Shown: positions 1 to 11,640 of the stretch, piece by piece | Layout of the letters: every line of letters starts with the position of its first letter | How positions within the stretch are numbered: position 1 is the stretch's first letter | Program-made: the position numbers and the translations under genes | Notes under the pieces: generated by a model | Seen by the model: only the letters and a program-made list of their open reading frames with translations | The model's database searches: none | What the model was told of the DNA's origin: nothing | Source: Anisakis pegreffii | Taxonomy: Eukaryota; Nematoda; Chromadorea; Rhabditida; Anisakidae | Reading direction: 5' to 3' | DNA length: 64,000 bases | Assembly (NCBI GenBank): GCA_035041965.1 | Contig: JAPYMA010003017.1 | Span: 1-64,000, forward strand

Positions 1-264
1 CTGGTGATCAGGCAAGTCATCACTCATCTGTCAATGAAAATATCTATCTTGCGCATGACAAGATCAGTGAAAATATCTAAGCAAAACAAAAATTATTGGA
101 AAAAGATAGCCTTAGGTTTATCGTCTCTGTGACACTGTTAGCTATCATTTCGGACCCAACGAATGCTATCATTGAATAAGTACCTGTGCTTTTCTGGTGA
201 TTTTCAAAATGACTGAATTATTATTTTTGTAATCTGTGGTGTTATTGAGTGATTTTGCTTTTAG

Positions 265-3200
265 CTGTTCACATTCATCGCGAATTGTTTAATGAAATTT
301 CTGAAAGAAGTTGATCTATTGGAAGCGAATCTCCCGATCGGTTTTGTATTCTCATATCCGTGTGAATTGTCGTCAATACGATCAGCACGTTTGTTGTGGT
401 GGACGAAAGGTTTCGATATTCAAGACTGTCTTCAAAAGGATGTGGTTAGGCTACTCGAAGAGGCTCTCGACTTGAATATGGTACTTGTTTGTTTACGTAG
501 TTGTTGACTTGAAATGTCTCATCATCCATTTAGCGAAATATCACTTGCTGATATATTATGAAATATTTGTGTTTTGAGTTATTACGCAACCAGATTCATA
601 TCCTTTGAGTAAATGGAATCTAGTGTTTTCAAGCAAAAACATCAGCTGCCGTTGATTTGGACTTCTGGTTCCTGAAGTGTATACAGCTGATGTTATAGCA
701 AACCCCGACATTAAATTTCGTACCAGAAATATCTTTTCGAGTTGCTAATCATTGAGTTAGGTACATTCATTCGAAATGCTCTGAGCGAGTTTGTCCATTC
801 AAATCATTTACCGATTGCTACTGCGATGAAATTCATACTATAAAAGGACCGGAATGAAATTCAGACATTCGATTCAGTTTGGAATTTGTTCGAGTAGGTA
901 CAAGAGGCGATGGATTGAGTTTAAGTGGAACGAATGCAGTGTTGCTTTTAAGTTATGCGTAACGAGTTTCAAGGACTCTGCAGCTGAATATAATGTTGCG
1001 TTATGGTTTGCAGCTAACAAACGCAAAAGTGAAAGCAATAATGAACGATACGGTTGGGCAGTTGGCTGCGGCTGCATTTAAATATGGTGATGAGTGTACG
1101 ATTGGAGTTGTGATTGGATACGGGTCGGTTGTGTTCATTTTTGAATTGATTAGGGCATTTTTGAATTGACTTCAGTTCTGTCCGTTATATCATTTCACAT
1201 TTTATGTTGTTACAGAAGATTGAATCAATTCAAAAAAAAGGTCCGCAAATTCAGTGAAATGCACAAAATGAATATTCTTTTCACATTCTCTGTGAATGGT
1301 AGTCTAGTTTCATTTTAGATGTAATTCATCATATCTGGAGGAAACAGCAAAGATCAAGAAATTCGACGCAGCAGCGCATCATTATAGGCATGAAAAGATG
1401 GTTGTTGTGACCGAGTGGGAGGAATTTGGTGCACATGTGAGTGTTTACTTTTTTGTTTTTGATATGGCTTTTATGATGAACTTTTGTTTAGTCGTTTTGC
1501 CGATTGTTACTTTTTGCATAGTGTGTTGAGTGATTATGAACATCATTGAAATGCAACGATAGCGAGCGCTGTGCGTGCTTGTTCACTTAATCCATCTCGT
1601 GATTGAAAGCAGTCATTTGTGCAGAAAAATGTTTGTTGACACATTTCAAATTCTGAGTCATTACTTATGTTTAGATTGAACCAGAATTCAACGTGCAATT
1701 AGCAGAACATTTCTTTCCCATGCTTTTTTTTTCATTGCACCGTGAAATTTTCATCAATCTTCTGATCTCTCTCTCTCTCTCTACAAATGCGAATCGCGGT
1801 GTTTAAGTGATTGATTCTGTAGGCGAGGAGAGCAATTATTGATTAAGGGAATTTCAAAATGCATCATTTTTAACATATGCAATTCATTTTATTCATTCGT
1901 TTCTTCAAAATTGTTTCCTTCCATCAGCGCCGTTTTATTGCATTCGCTTCAAAATCACCTCTCTGCTTAATGGTTCGTTCTGGCAATGTGCACGATTTGT
2001 GAGTCTAAATCATCATAAAATCACCAAGAGAACTCGCAATGAATAAATTCATGAAGCACTTGCTGCAAAAAGAAAAAGATTATTGTGTTGATAGTTTAAC
2101 GAGCATCAATCGATCCCAATCAATTAGCAGTTTGTTCTTGTGTCAAACATGGATGAATTTTTTTGTTTTTCTGCAAAATTTATGAACGGAGGACAAAATA
2201 CAGAAATAGTTGAAACGTTTAACCAAAAACATGTCAGTGATGTATATGTGTGCATGCACTCGAATGCTGAACATTCCCATTTTTTTAGTCCATCTTCGTT
2301 CGTTCTATTTGTATATTATATCTCAATTCTGATCGTCGCTTCTCTGCGATGTGCACGAAAAGGTTGACAACGCATACATACACAAAAAGCATCGAATGCC
2401 ACATGGCTTATGATCATTCAATGGATGCATATCGTGAGAAGGGATCGTTCGCATGCATACAATGGGAATTTATTTGAAAGAAAACAGCGAAAGTTCGATA
2501 GGCATCAAGAACACGCGAACAAATAGTCACGTGCGGATTGTATTCATGTTTAGTGGTAAATGTGTGTGTTGTGGCTTTTGAGTGTTTTTGCTAATTGAAC
2601 AAACTTCTAATGTTGTGGGGGGGGAGGGGGAGGGAAGCGCTTTGGTCGTTAAAATTGCTTACATTAAAAAAATGAAAAATCAAATGTTCTTTTTCTCATT
2701 GTCAGTTTGGGAACAGTATTCGAAATGAAGATGGTTTGGTGTTTTGTGGGTAGTCGATTGAGAAGAGTTTTTGAGCATTTTGAGTGGGCATTTCACTGGT
2801 ATTGGTCGTAACCAAACGAGAAATTATATCGGTCGGAATACGACAAAATTTATCACTGTTCGTGGATTTCTGAATTTTGGTAATGACCAGAAAACCGAAA
2901 ATTGCCCAAAACAATCACGGAATTTATGGGACTTTACCGTAGTTATTCGTCGCTCTTGCGATAAACTTCGTGAGATTAAGGGATGATGCATTTAGTGAGT
3001 CGAAGGATATTAGAGGATATGCGTATGTGGTATAGTTCGGTTAGGTACGTGGAAGATTGACTCGATTTGATAGATGTAATAACATGCGGTAACGCTGAAG
3101 TAAGCTGGTACTGTGCATTGCGCTGTTTGTTTGTGTGTTTGTTTATTCAGTGATTGTAGATTGAATTGGTAGATTGTAGATTAACTTGGAATCGGATTAC

Positions 3201-6200
3201 AAATTTGCACGCGTTATGCAGTGATGAAATGCAGTGTTTAATTGGTTGTTTGATCTGAAACAATATTCATTTATTCGACAGATGTATAAAATATACTCCA
3301 ATAAGTATTAAGTTCGTTTTTTACTCTCTTATTTATACATCGGCACCGATTAATTGCATCAATAAATTTTTGCATCAGTATGATGCTCTTCCTTTGATCA
3401 GCGCACCATTGGCGTGCGTCATCGTCGTCATCATGAGACGAAAGAAAGCCCATAAATTTTATGTGTTTCTGAATTTATTAGCAAACGAATTCAATAAATA
3501 TACCGAAGCGAAACATTGAAAACATTTTAATAGCCGTGTGTGTGAATGAACGTGCAAAGTAACAAAGCAACCAATAATAGCACTGTGCTCTCTCTATGAG
3601 CGCTTTGAAAGAACAATCATCAAATGGCGTTGAAAGAAAAATGCATTTAACGATAAGGGGGATGTGCTTCAAAGATTTTTCATATTCCCTTCATTATCGA
3701 TATGAATTTTCAACTAACATGTTAAGTGCGTTTTAGGTGTGTGTAAATTGCTCAGAACTGCTTCATCAATCACAGCATTTTATCCATCGTACCTCTAACC
3801 GTTTTTTAGATTCCGTCTCCACTCCCATAATTATGCATAATGGTTTTGTGTATGTGCAAGAACCTTGATGTTTAGCAAAACCTTGAGATGTATGACGATA
3901 TTTTACGCAGAGTACAATTCAAATATTATTTCTCAAGCAAATGTTGAATTTTTGTTAAGTTTCATGATTGCTATTTGAGACAACGAGTTCAATATAGAAG
4001 GCATTCATAGTCAAATGATTCAAAGAAATGCTCATTGCGATTTTTGATTCAATTTTCAATGTTGACGGAGTGAGTTACAATATGAGTTTCATTCGCAGTT
4101 TCTCACCTTTGCATCATATGCGTATTTTATCGGTTCCTGTCTGAGTTAAAGAATTTCTAAGCATGTCTTCTGAGGTGGAAATCTTGTAATCGTATAGAAT
4201 AAACAGAAGATGTAGGTGGAAATCTTTCACTGGAATTTTACAGCATGAATGAGGAGTGATGTGATAATCAGTATTTTGTTTATTTTTTCTCGCATCATTT
4301 CAAAAGCTTTTATCTTTCAGTTGTTTCCTGTCACTGATGAAAAAACTCTTCATCACTTTTTACATGATCAAAGGAGTATGATAAGAAAACCGCTGTAAAT
4401 GATCGTAAATTGTTTTTGATTATATGATTAAGCAGAAGTTATCGTGAAGTAGAGTCATTTGAATATATAAGGGAAAGAAACACTATCAGTGGTAGATGTT
4501 CATGAGCAGATTACATGCAAATTATGTGTTAAATATTCTTTTATTACACAACGTTTTGAATGCACAACACGTCAGCAGATAGATGCTTGCTGATATGCAT
4601 TGTTTGTGTACACATTTAGAAACACTGATGCGGATCGTCAAAATCAACATTTTAACATATCGCTTTACGACATATGCTCACGTCTGTGTTCGCTTGAGTC
4701 TATGATGCAAATGAGCACGTGTTCGTCGAGCATTCACAAAAAATGCGTTCATAGAATAATGACATCATCATGGTACGGGTTGAAAATTTTGTTGTTGAAC
4801 GTTGAAAAGTCTTTGAAAACGAAAGCGAGGGCAGGCAACAGATCGGAGCAGATCAGAATGATTGATATTGATCAGTGGAAAATTGAGTTGACGTGGAAAA
4901 CTACTCTTGCAAAATATTCGACGAGGATTTCACCTTACATATTGAGATATGTACGAGTAAAAGCATTTCTTATCTTCCTGATGATAACGCAAGATGCTGA
5001 AAGAGTAGAAGGATATGGAGGTCTGCAAGAGCATAGGCTTGAAAATGTTGAAAAAAAAATTTCATTATTATTATTAACATCACTAATTGTAAGTAAATCA
5101 TTAACAAAGATTCAAATGAACGAAAATTCGATGTAGAAGCAAATGTGAGTTTGCGTTTGTAAGTTCACAACGAATAATCCTGCTCGTCTAATTCAGTCAA
5201 TGATTCCGTAAATTGCTTCCGGTAAAAAGTTTTGAGATTGCCGTTGAATTCGACAGTGATATTCGCGTATCTGCATTTTGGGATATTTTTTTTCAGATAC
5301 GTGTGACTTTTGATGTCTGTTTTTTTCACTTCTTGAATTTGTCGATTATCACATCGTTTTTTGTTCCATCTCTCCACTTCTCCTCTCGAATTTGTCGATC
5401 ATTGAGCATTTTTTGATTCTTCTTCAGTTCAAGAATTCAACTTTTCAGTGTTTTTTTTCATGCCGTCTGACAAGGGAACAAATTTTGATAAATGATCACC
5501 TAACATCTCGTAAATTACAGTGAAGATTCTCGGTTTTTATGTTCTTTTTCTGCAAAGCTGAAACCGCGAAATCAATGTGAATATTGAAATGAACTGCGAA
5601 TTTGCGTTGCTGAATTTTCTCCTTGATTCTTTCTTTATCGATCAATTGGATCTGCAAGCATCAAACTAAGGACTGTTACTGATATCGCTATCCGTCCATT
5701 ATATCGTTGTCGTTATAATGCGATTGAAGATGTCACAAAATAGCACCATCTCCAAAATATTTTACTTCATCATCCAAATATTTGTGTTAAATTCTCTTTT
5801 CGTGTATCTGATTTATTACATTTTCATTGCAAAACTGGATTTAATCGATCATAAATTTGGTTGCTCTTGAACAAATGTGGATTTGTTTCATTAGGAAATT
5901 TATTACACTTTTTATTTTTTTCAGTATTTTTTTGTCCTAAATAACTCGTTCAGTTTGTTTACATCAGTTGCTTATTTATGAACGAATCAATCGTCTGCTT
6001 CACTTACCAAAAAACAACTCATTTTTTATTGAAAAACAAATGAATTTTTAGACACTGTTGCATTTGCTGTGATTTTATCGGAGCAGCTCTGTTTTTGCAT
6101 TCGTGTGGGTAGTTACTGTCGAAGGTGAATGATTGAAAATAAATTGCTACATGGTAGCTCATCATTGTGTTTACTAATTCGCAGTTATTTACTGTGACCA

Positions 6201-8013
6201 AAGTATTTGTGAAATGAATGAGTTTCCGTTCAGAACGATCGATGTCTGGTGTAATTTCTGGAATTATTTTTCATTTCATACGATGAAGGCGAATCGAGAT
6301 GAGTGCACATAACACTGGATTTGTTAACTTATTCAAAAGAAAACCTAACACCAAATGCTGTTGAGTTGTTTAGATAAGAGATGGGAAAAGATTCATACAA
6401 GTTGACTACAATCAAACAGAATGTGACAATACAATAATTGATAGTTGAATAATTTTCAGGGCAAACTCGCTCACGTTCTCACACAGTTTGATCACGAAAT
6501 CGATAATGCATCTGTACACAAAGGAAAACAAATGTATCTATTTGCTGTCTGCAATATCTTGATTTTCAACATTTTCATCGTTCCGTTCACATTCATTTAT
6601 CCGAAGAAAATGAAGCGCAAGCACTTCAAAAAATTCTTGTTGTTGAAGTAATATAACGTATGGAAGTGACAAATCATGTTCATTATCATTCAGTTGAAGA
6701 GGACGTTTAAGAAAGTAAAGTGCATCAGAGAATACGAAAATTCATTAGTTTTTTCATTTCGAGAATCACTACTAACTCGTTGACGTGAATGCATTCGAAA
6801 GAATTGTAGGATCGATAAATTGACGGGTGCGTTATATTTGGGCGATTTGGTGCGTCGTATCCTGGCTCAACTTGTTTTGGACGGATTTCTATTCAGCGGA
6901 AAGCCATGCGAGAAGTTGGAAGAAGCCGATTCGTTCCCCACCAAATATATCTCAGAAATTCTTGGGTTTGTTGCTTATTTTTTCCTTTCTTTCTTTCGTC
7001 ATTTCAGTTGAAACTGAAATGCGTGTCATGTACAGTGATGTGACAGTAGAGTCGATATGGTTGCATAACGTGAACGATACGTTGCAGGGAGGACGAGGAT
7101 AGCTTTAAAGTGTGTCGTCGAATTTGTGACGAAATGGACGTTCCTAGTCATTGCGCGTACGATTATGAAATAATTCGTGAGGTGTGTCATGTGGTCTCGA
7201 AACGATCTGCGTGCATTGTTGCGGCTGGTAAGTGACAAATGCTAGGGCATTGCTTACTTTGTTCAGTTACTGTAATTTATGCATTCCAATCAAACTTGGT
7301 TCATGAGAGTGCGTGCGCTTACATTTCATGCTCGGGTATATTATCTCCATTCGTATAATACTGAATATTAGTGATGGGATCCAACCGACAGTCGGTCGGA
7401 AAAATCCGACAGTTTCGGTCGGAATTCGGAATTTCGACTGTCGGAACGGCGAAATGCCAGTTCGGTCGGAATCCCGAGCGAACTGGCATTTCGCTCGGAT
7501 CCCATCACTACCGAATATTCGATGTCTATTTTAAGTGATGAATTCGAACAGAAGCAAGAAGAACGAATGAAAACTTTTGCACTCTCTAGTGGAATGCAGA
7601 GAACTGAATGTGAAATTTTTGCAGCTGTATCAGCATTGCTACGCCATATGGGACAGAAAAAGATCAAGATCGGCGTTGGTGGCGCACTGATACAGTTCCA
7701 TCCCACTTATCATGTACTACTCGAAGAGAAATTGAAAAGTCTAGCACCTGAGGACGTCAAGGTTTGATTCAAGCTTCATATGTAGTCACCGCTCGATGTA
7801 TTCTTTCTCTTTCTAAAGATAACACAATTGAATATCATTCAAATTTCCTGTACAAGTTTCTTTCTCCTGCTAGACTCATCAAAGTGACATTGTGTATGTT
7901 GCGAAGTGTGAATAAATAAACTTTTTTTTCAGTGGGAATTGGTTCCTGCCGACGAGGGAAGTGCAAAAGGAGCAGCGATGCTGGCTGCAGTAGTCGAGAA
8001 GATGGGTATCTAA
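265..8013 (+). CDS. hxk: Hexokinase, C-terminal eight exons (5' end outside window)
   Basis: Family role: ATP-dependent phosphorylation of glucose to glucose-6-phosphate in the cytosol. Exons: 265-480, 1014-1123, 1319-1436, 6460-6533, 6810-6965, 7088-7227, 7625-7761, 7933-8013 (TAA). All phases agree, giving about 343 residues that align without large gaps to the second half of a 50-kDa hexokinase. Visible landmarks in order: FVFSYPCE and WTKGF (sugar binding), MNDTVG with the catalytic Asp, GYGCN, TEWEEFG, FDHEID and, near the end, GVGGAL and DEGSAKGAA. The glucose contacts (Ser, Lys, Asn-Asp, Asn, two Glu) are kept. The nucleotide loops deviate: GTG is GYG, and the usual GVDGS is GVGGA. Intron 3 is 5 kb. 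No exon joining cleanly upstream was found in 1-264; a short frame near positions 3-75 (VNENIYLAHDKI) resembles the preceding family segment but lacks a matching donor phase. Identity is firm; catalytic competence is uncertain. Confidence 0.93.
1437..6459 (+). other. 5-kb intron 3 of the hexokinase gene
   Basis: The intron lies between the exon ending in EEFGAH and the exon beginning GKLAHV. Donor GTGAGTG and acceptor TTTTCAG are strong, and the phase is 0 on both sides. It is far longer than the other introns of this gene (about 100 to 530 bases). It holds a (CT)n run at 1766-1782, a G-rich run near 2615-2640 and one unusually long open frame at 4600-5136 on the + strand. No transposon termini or recognisable protein were seen. 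Confidence 0.85.
7369..7510. mobile_element. Short non-autonomous inverted-repeat element (MITE-like)
   Basis: Perfect 14-base terminal inverted repeats, TAGTGATGGGATCC at 7369-7382 and its complement at 7497-7510, bound a 142-base segment in hexokinase intron 6. The outer TA on each side could be a TA target duplication, as in Tc1/mariner-like insertions. Inside is a second 15-base inverted repeat (7450-7464 with 7479-7493) and several CGGTCGGA repeats. The segment is clearly more GC-rich than the intron around it. No coding capacity. The superfamily is not determined. Confidence 0.75.
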
Positions 8014-8896
8014 GAGGATATGAACGACTGGATGGAAGGGTGGATAGATGAATGGATGAATATATAGGTATCGTGGCGCATGGGCTGAAGTGTTTTTCGA
8101 GTTGATGAAACGAATCTGATGAATCGCTGTTGTGTTGTGTACCGCTGAAAAGTCTGTTTGCGATATCAGTTTCTCATATACCGTCATGCTGACCACAGCT
8201 CTCCTTTTCTGGTAGTTTTAACGCTGACCGCAGTGTTTCGTTGTGTCCGATTGCTTTTTTCTCCCCGTCTTCATGAGAAATTCTTTTGGCTGCATTTATT
8301 GGTGGGTGTTGTAATAAGTTGGTCTGTTTAGTCTTCAAAAACTGGATGGTAGAAGGTAAAATTTGATTTAACCAAACAGTCAGTCAGCAGTGGAAAAACT
8401 GTTGTTTGTAAGGATGGATTTCTGTTGTCAAATTTCTGAGTGAAATTAAAGTACGGCGATGTTTTCTCATTCGTTTTTGTTTGATGGATTAGGACTTCAT
8501 CTTGATAACTCACCAAGACGATGTATGTGAACGGCTTTATGAATAATTTATCGTGTTCATTCATTCATTCTTTCTTATTTCTCTCTCAACTCCAACAGCT
8601 AATCTGAATAGTTCTTAGAGCACAAGCAAAGCTTTTAATTTGTTGAAAGCAACCAGCATTCAGCAGTTGTGCTTTTTGATGTGTATTCGTATCAGTGGTA
8701 TATTTATTTGTTCATTATTATCGCCATACTATCAAAAATTATAGTAGTTTTGCATGATGTGATCATAATTCACAAAAAAAAGTTTAATGCTATCATGAAA
8801 ATTTCTTCTTGCTCACAGTTTGCAACTTCGATCAGGTCAAAAGGCAAGTTTTTGTGGTGCTCTTTTTCTTGAACGTTTGCCGAATTTTTGTACAAG

Positions 8897-9129
8897 TTTC
8901 GCGCAAAACTGAATGAATGGCTCATGGATTATCTGTCACATCGCGGTCATCGTTCAAACTCAACTAGTCCAAAAGCAACTCACTGAAATTGGCTGAGAAA
9001 GTTTTCAGTCAACAAAGAAGTTATCGAAGCAATTACGGATCGATCCATCCTGAGCTGTTTGCTTGGCCAGAAAGTTTTGATTGGTATTGTAACGAGTTTC
9101 TCGTCCAGTTGTACGACCCGTTGGTTTAG
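8897..9129 (+). CDS. Possible two-exon 3' end of an unrecognised small gene
   Basis: Two short frames join in phase: 8897-8934 (acceptor TACAAG, donor CT|GTCACA) and 9009-9129 (acceptor GTTTTCAG, stop TAG). The joined product reads FRAKLNEWLMDYL then QQRSYRSNYGSIHPEL and ends QLYDPLV. It is rich in Trp, Tyr and charged residues, as real protein often is. AATAAA follows 157 bases after the stop. No upstream exon or start was found between 8014 and 8896, and I do not recognise the family. It could be an exon pair of a small gene, a decayed gene, or chance. Confidence 0.28.
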
Positions 9130-9286
9130 GTGCGGATTCGTTTCGTTGCCATTATGAAATTGTATCTTTTTTTTGCTTACGCAAAACTTTGTTCGTTCTT
9201 TCTAAATGTTTCATAGTTTGTTAGTTGTTTATTTGAATCAGACAGAATTGCTGCTTTCTTGACAAGTAAATAGTAAATAGATGGAA

Positions 9287-9292
9287 AATAAA
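9287..9292 (+). terminator. AATAAA polyadenylation-signal match
   Basis: AATAAA in an A-rich stretch, 157 bases after the candidate stop at 9127-9129 and 1.27 kb after the hexokinase stop. It could serve either. AATAAA is common by chance in DNA of this composition. Confidence 0.25.
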
Positions 9293-10206
9293 ATATAAGA
9301 GACGGTACGTCGAGTGTTTCGTAATCTTAGCACAAGACATTTTATAAGATGACTTGATCTGGAAAGTAAGATGACATATATGATTGCATCATTTCATTTC
9401 TCAGTGATTGCAAACTTAGAAATGGACAACACGTTTTGCGAGCAACTTTCATTACCAAATCATCTTTACTGAATAGCGAGTATGGTTTCTGTTCAATTTC
9501 TTTCCTCTCTTCAATGACAACGTCGTGATGCTCATAATTTGAAATTAATTATTTAGGTTATTTACATGACAGTTCGGTTGTTGTGTTAATTGCATGATAT
9601 TTTACTCTCGTATTTATATTCTTGATGTTTGTCTTATGAATTGTTTTAGAACGAATGATAGAGTGTTTCATCTTCTTAGAGTTAATTTAATCTATATTTA
9701 TTATATGGTCGTTTAATTGATGTGATTATATCGTTAAAGTTTTATTGTATTGTTTATTCATTTGTCCTCTTTTTTTGTGCTTATTCGTTTTGTTTTGTGG
9801 TTTTGCGTTCTATTTTATTATCGTATTTATGTTGTCTTCAGCACACATTTATCTCTTCGTTGGCCATCGAATAACAATTGTTCTTAAGCAGTTCATTTCA
9901 AGTTGTTCAGGATTGTTGATCGAAGCATTCTGTCTCAGAAATGGAGAGGTTTAAAGTAGTGCTGGTGCAAAGTGTTTATTATTGCTTCACGCAACATTTA
10001 TTGCGTTAATAGATTCAGTTTATGGAGTAAAACAATGAAAATTATTCGGAAAACAGTTAGAAGCATCGAATGACAGATTGTTAATGAAGCAAGAAGAGTC
10101 AGCGATGACAGATCGATAACAGGTAAGTTTCAGACAGGTGCAATATATGTTTCAATGGTTGACGGTCATTGTTCGCGAATGATATTGCTTCGAACCACTG
10201 AATTAT
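9293..10206. other. Intergenic, no feature recognised
   Basis: AT-rich, T-rich on the top strand. No splice-bounded conserved frame, inverted repeat or tandem repeat was noticed. Confidence 0.5.
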
Positions 10207-10215
10207 GAACGGACT

Positions 10216-10331
10216 TACCTTGCTTGGTACGATTCGGGAATGTAAAGTGAGTGCACTACTTGTCTGAACGTAATTGGTTAGGAAGTGCATTTGTCACAAT
10301 AGGTAATACGTATGTATGAAAAGCGAAGAGC
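10216..10331. repeat. Local direct duplication, copy 1
   Basis: Shares TGGTACGATTCGGGAATG, AACGTAATTGGTTAGGAA and several following blocks in the same order and orientation with 10771-10885. Divergence includes a 10-base difference after GTAAAGTG. On the minus strand both copies encode a similar short frame (TNALPNQLRS and TNTFPNQLRS); copy 1 has an in-frame TAG. Confidence 0.8.
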
Positions 10332-10460
10332 GCTTATCACTGAATCGCAAAGGAATGCCAAATGGATAACTTAGTGTCAATTGAGATGTGTACAAAAAAT
10401 GCAGTAAGCGATATGTATAACTAGCCGAGTGATCGGCTCAGGTTAATGGATTGTCCGCAG

Positions 10461-10654
10461 TCAATTCTCGCCCTCGTCGGATTTGCGGTCGTGAGGAACG
10501 CATTCGATTGAACGTTGTGTTCGTTTCTCATAGGTGTGACAGTAAAATCCATCGCAGATACATTCACCGAGCTCCTTCGATGACGAGTCATCTCCAATGC
10601 GATCGTCTACCAATTCATCCAACTCATTCAAGTTCTCCATTCTCGAAAGTGATT
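10461..10654 (-). CDS. Possible exon of an unrecognised minus-strand gene
   Basis: On the minus strand a 64-codon frame runs from a TTTGAG acceptor (10655-10660) to a TGA at 10461-10463. It starts AA-TCA-CTT and reads LSRMENLNELDELVDDRIG, then an acidic-serine stretch, then GECICDGFYCHTYEKRT and a Cys-containing tail ending DEGEN. It has four Cys, an acidic amino half, and higher GC than its flanks. The opening phase fits the minus-strand donor at 11236 (GAAG|GTGAG), so it may be spliced to that segment. A duplicated block (10216-10331 and 10771-10885) flanks it. Function unknown; a chance frame remains possible. Confidence 0.27.
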
Positions 10655-10770
10655 CTCAAATTCATAAAATTTTCCACTCATGCAATTAGGCGTTTACAAG
10701 TAAAGACAAAAAGAGAACTGATTTGAGAGTTTGTTGCAGTCGCTCGATCATTTCATACATTTAACGGATC

Positions 10771-10885
10771 TGGTACGATTCGGGAATGTAAAGTGCTTGT
10801 TTGAACGTAATTGGTTAGGAAATGTATTTGTCATAATACATCTGTCTTGAAGGTAATACATGTGGATGAAAAGCGAGGATTGCTA
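10771..10885. repeat. Local direct duplication, copy 2
   Basis: Second copy of the block at 10216-10331. Its minus-strand frame, TNTFPNQLRS continuing into HFTFPNRT, is open where copy 1 is interrupted. The two copies bracket the candidate exon at 10461-10654, which is what a tandem exon duplication would leave. Confidence 0.8.
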
Positions 10886-11146
10886 TTTTACGGATAGATA
10901 TGCAGTTTTGATTCACAGTTTCGCTTGAATTTCATTCGATCGAAATTTCTACTTGAATATTACAGTTGTTCATTCTAATTCGTAAAAAATTCAGTTACAC
11001 TTGAGATTGAGATGAATTTCGTTGATGGAATGAATAAATTTGATGTGCATTAACAATGAAGGAAATCGTCAGTTCGGGAATAATTGCATCGAAAATCTGC
11101 ATTGGTATTTTTGGGTGTTTTATGCTTTTTCTGCGGCGACTAACGA

Positions 11147-11401
11147 TTACGATCTGTTGGAATGATGTAATTGTGAAGTGCTGTCTTCATCTACTCCCAT
11201 CCCACGATCAGCGTAAAGAATTGACCGATTCTCACCTTCGATATGATCACGCTGATCCAATTCCGTTGCTGATGACACTGTTCGTCGTTCGTTTCTGCTG
11301 CCGACTACCTGCTGGAGAAAAACTTCAAATGTATTTTCAAGAAAATAAACTCTTCTAAACCATTCTCTACCGTGTTTGTGACGTTCGTTAATTAGACGCA
11401 T
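11147..11401 (-). CDS. Unrecognised 84-codon minus-strand frame
   Basis: Opens with ATG (MRLINERHKHGREWFRR) and runs to TAA through a charged, low-hydrophobicity middle (SRNERRTVSSATELDQRDH). A consensus donor GAAG|GTGAGAA at 11235/11236 and an acceptor CTCCAG just above 11311 suggest that only 11236-11311 may be exonic, with a phase fitting the exon candidate at 10461-10654. No family recognised. An antisense 100-codon frame overlaps it, so coding status is uncertain. Confidence 0.2.
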   Translation of the reverse strand: MRLINERHKHGREWFRRVYFLENTFEVFLQQVVGSRNERRTVSSATELDQRDHIEGENRSILYADRGMGVDEDSTSQLHHSNRS

Positions 11402-11574
11402 AATTTATAAGCAGTAAAGTGTCTGTCAATGAGCAGTCTAATGCAGGAACCACAGACACTATTCACTTCCAAATTTCAATTTATTACCGTTACGATCGTT
11501 TTGAATAAACATGTAATAAGGACAAGTGTGAACCTCCCACCGGGGTAGTGCTAAACTTTTTTGCATTTTAACCT

Positions 11575-11640
11575 GCTGTAAGTCTAAGTAAAAACCTAGG
11601 CGTAAGCCTCAAAGTAGGTCAGAGCCTAAGCTCAACATTG
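11575..11640. repeat. Degenerate telomere-like repeats
   Basis: Scattered variants of GCCTAA/TTAGGC (CCTAGGCGTAAGCCT, GAGCCTAAGCTC) lie within about 65 bases. TTAGGC is the nematode telomere unit. There is no intact array, so this is at most a decayed interstitial tract. Confidence 0.35.

Noticed and set aside
1..264. Upstream hexokinase exon near positions 3-75
   Set aside because: VNENIYLAHDKI resembles the segment before LFxFIA, but the only GT donor gives phase 1 while the next exon starts in phase 0.
7522..7767. 81-codon frame as an independent gene
   Set aside because: Its second half is hexokinase exon 7 (7625-7761); the first half is intron read-through.
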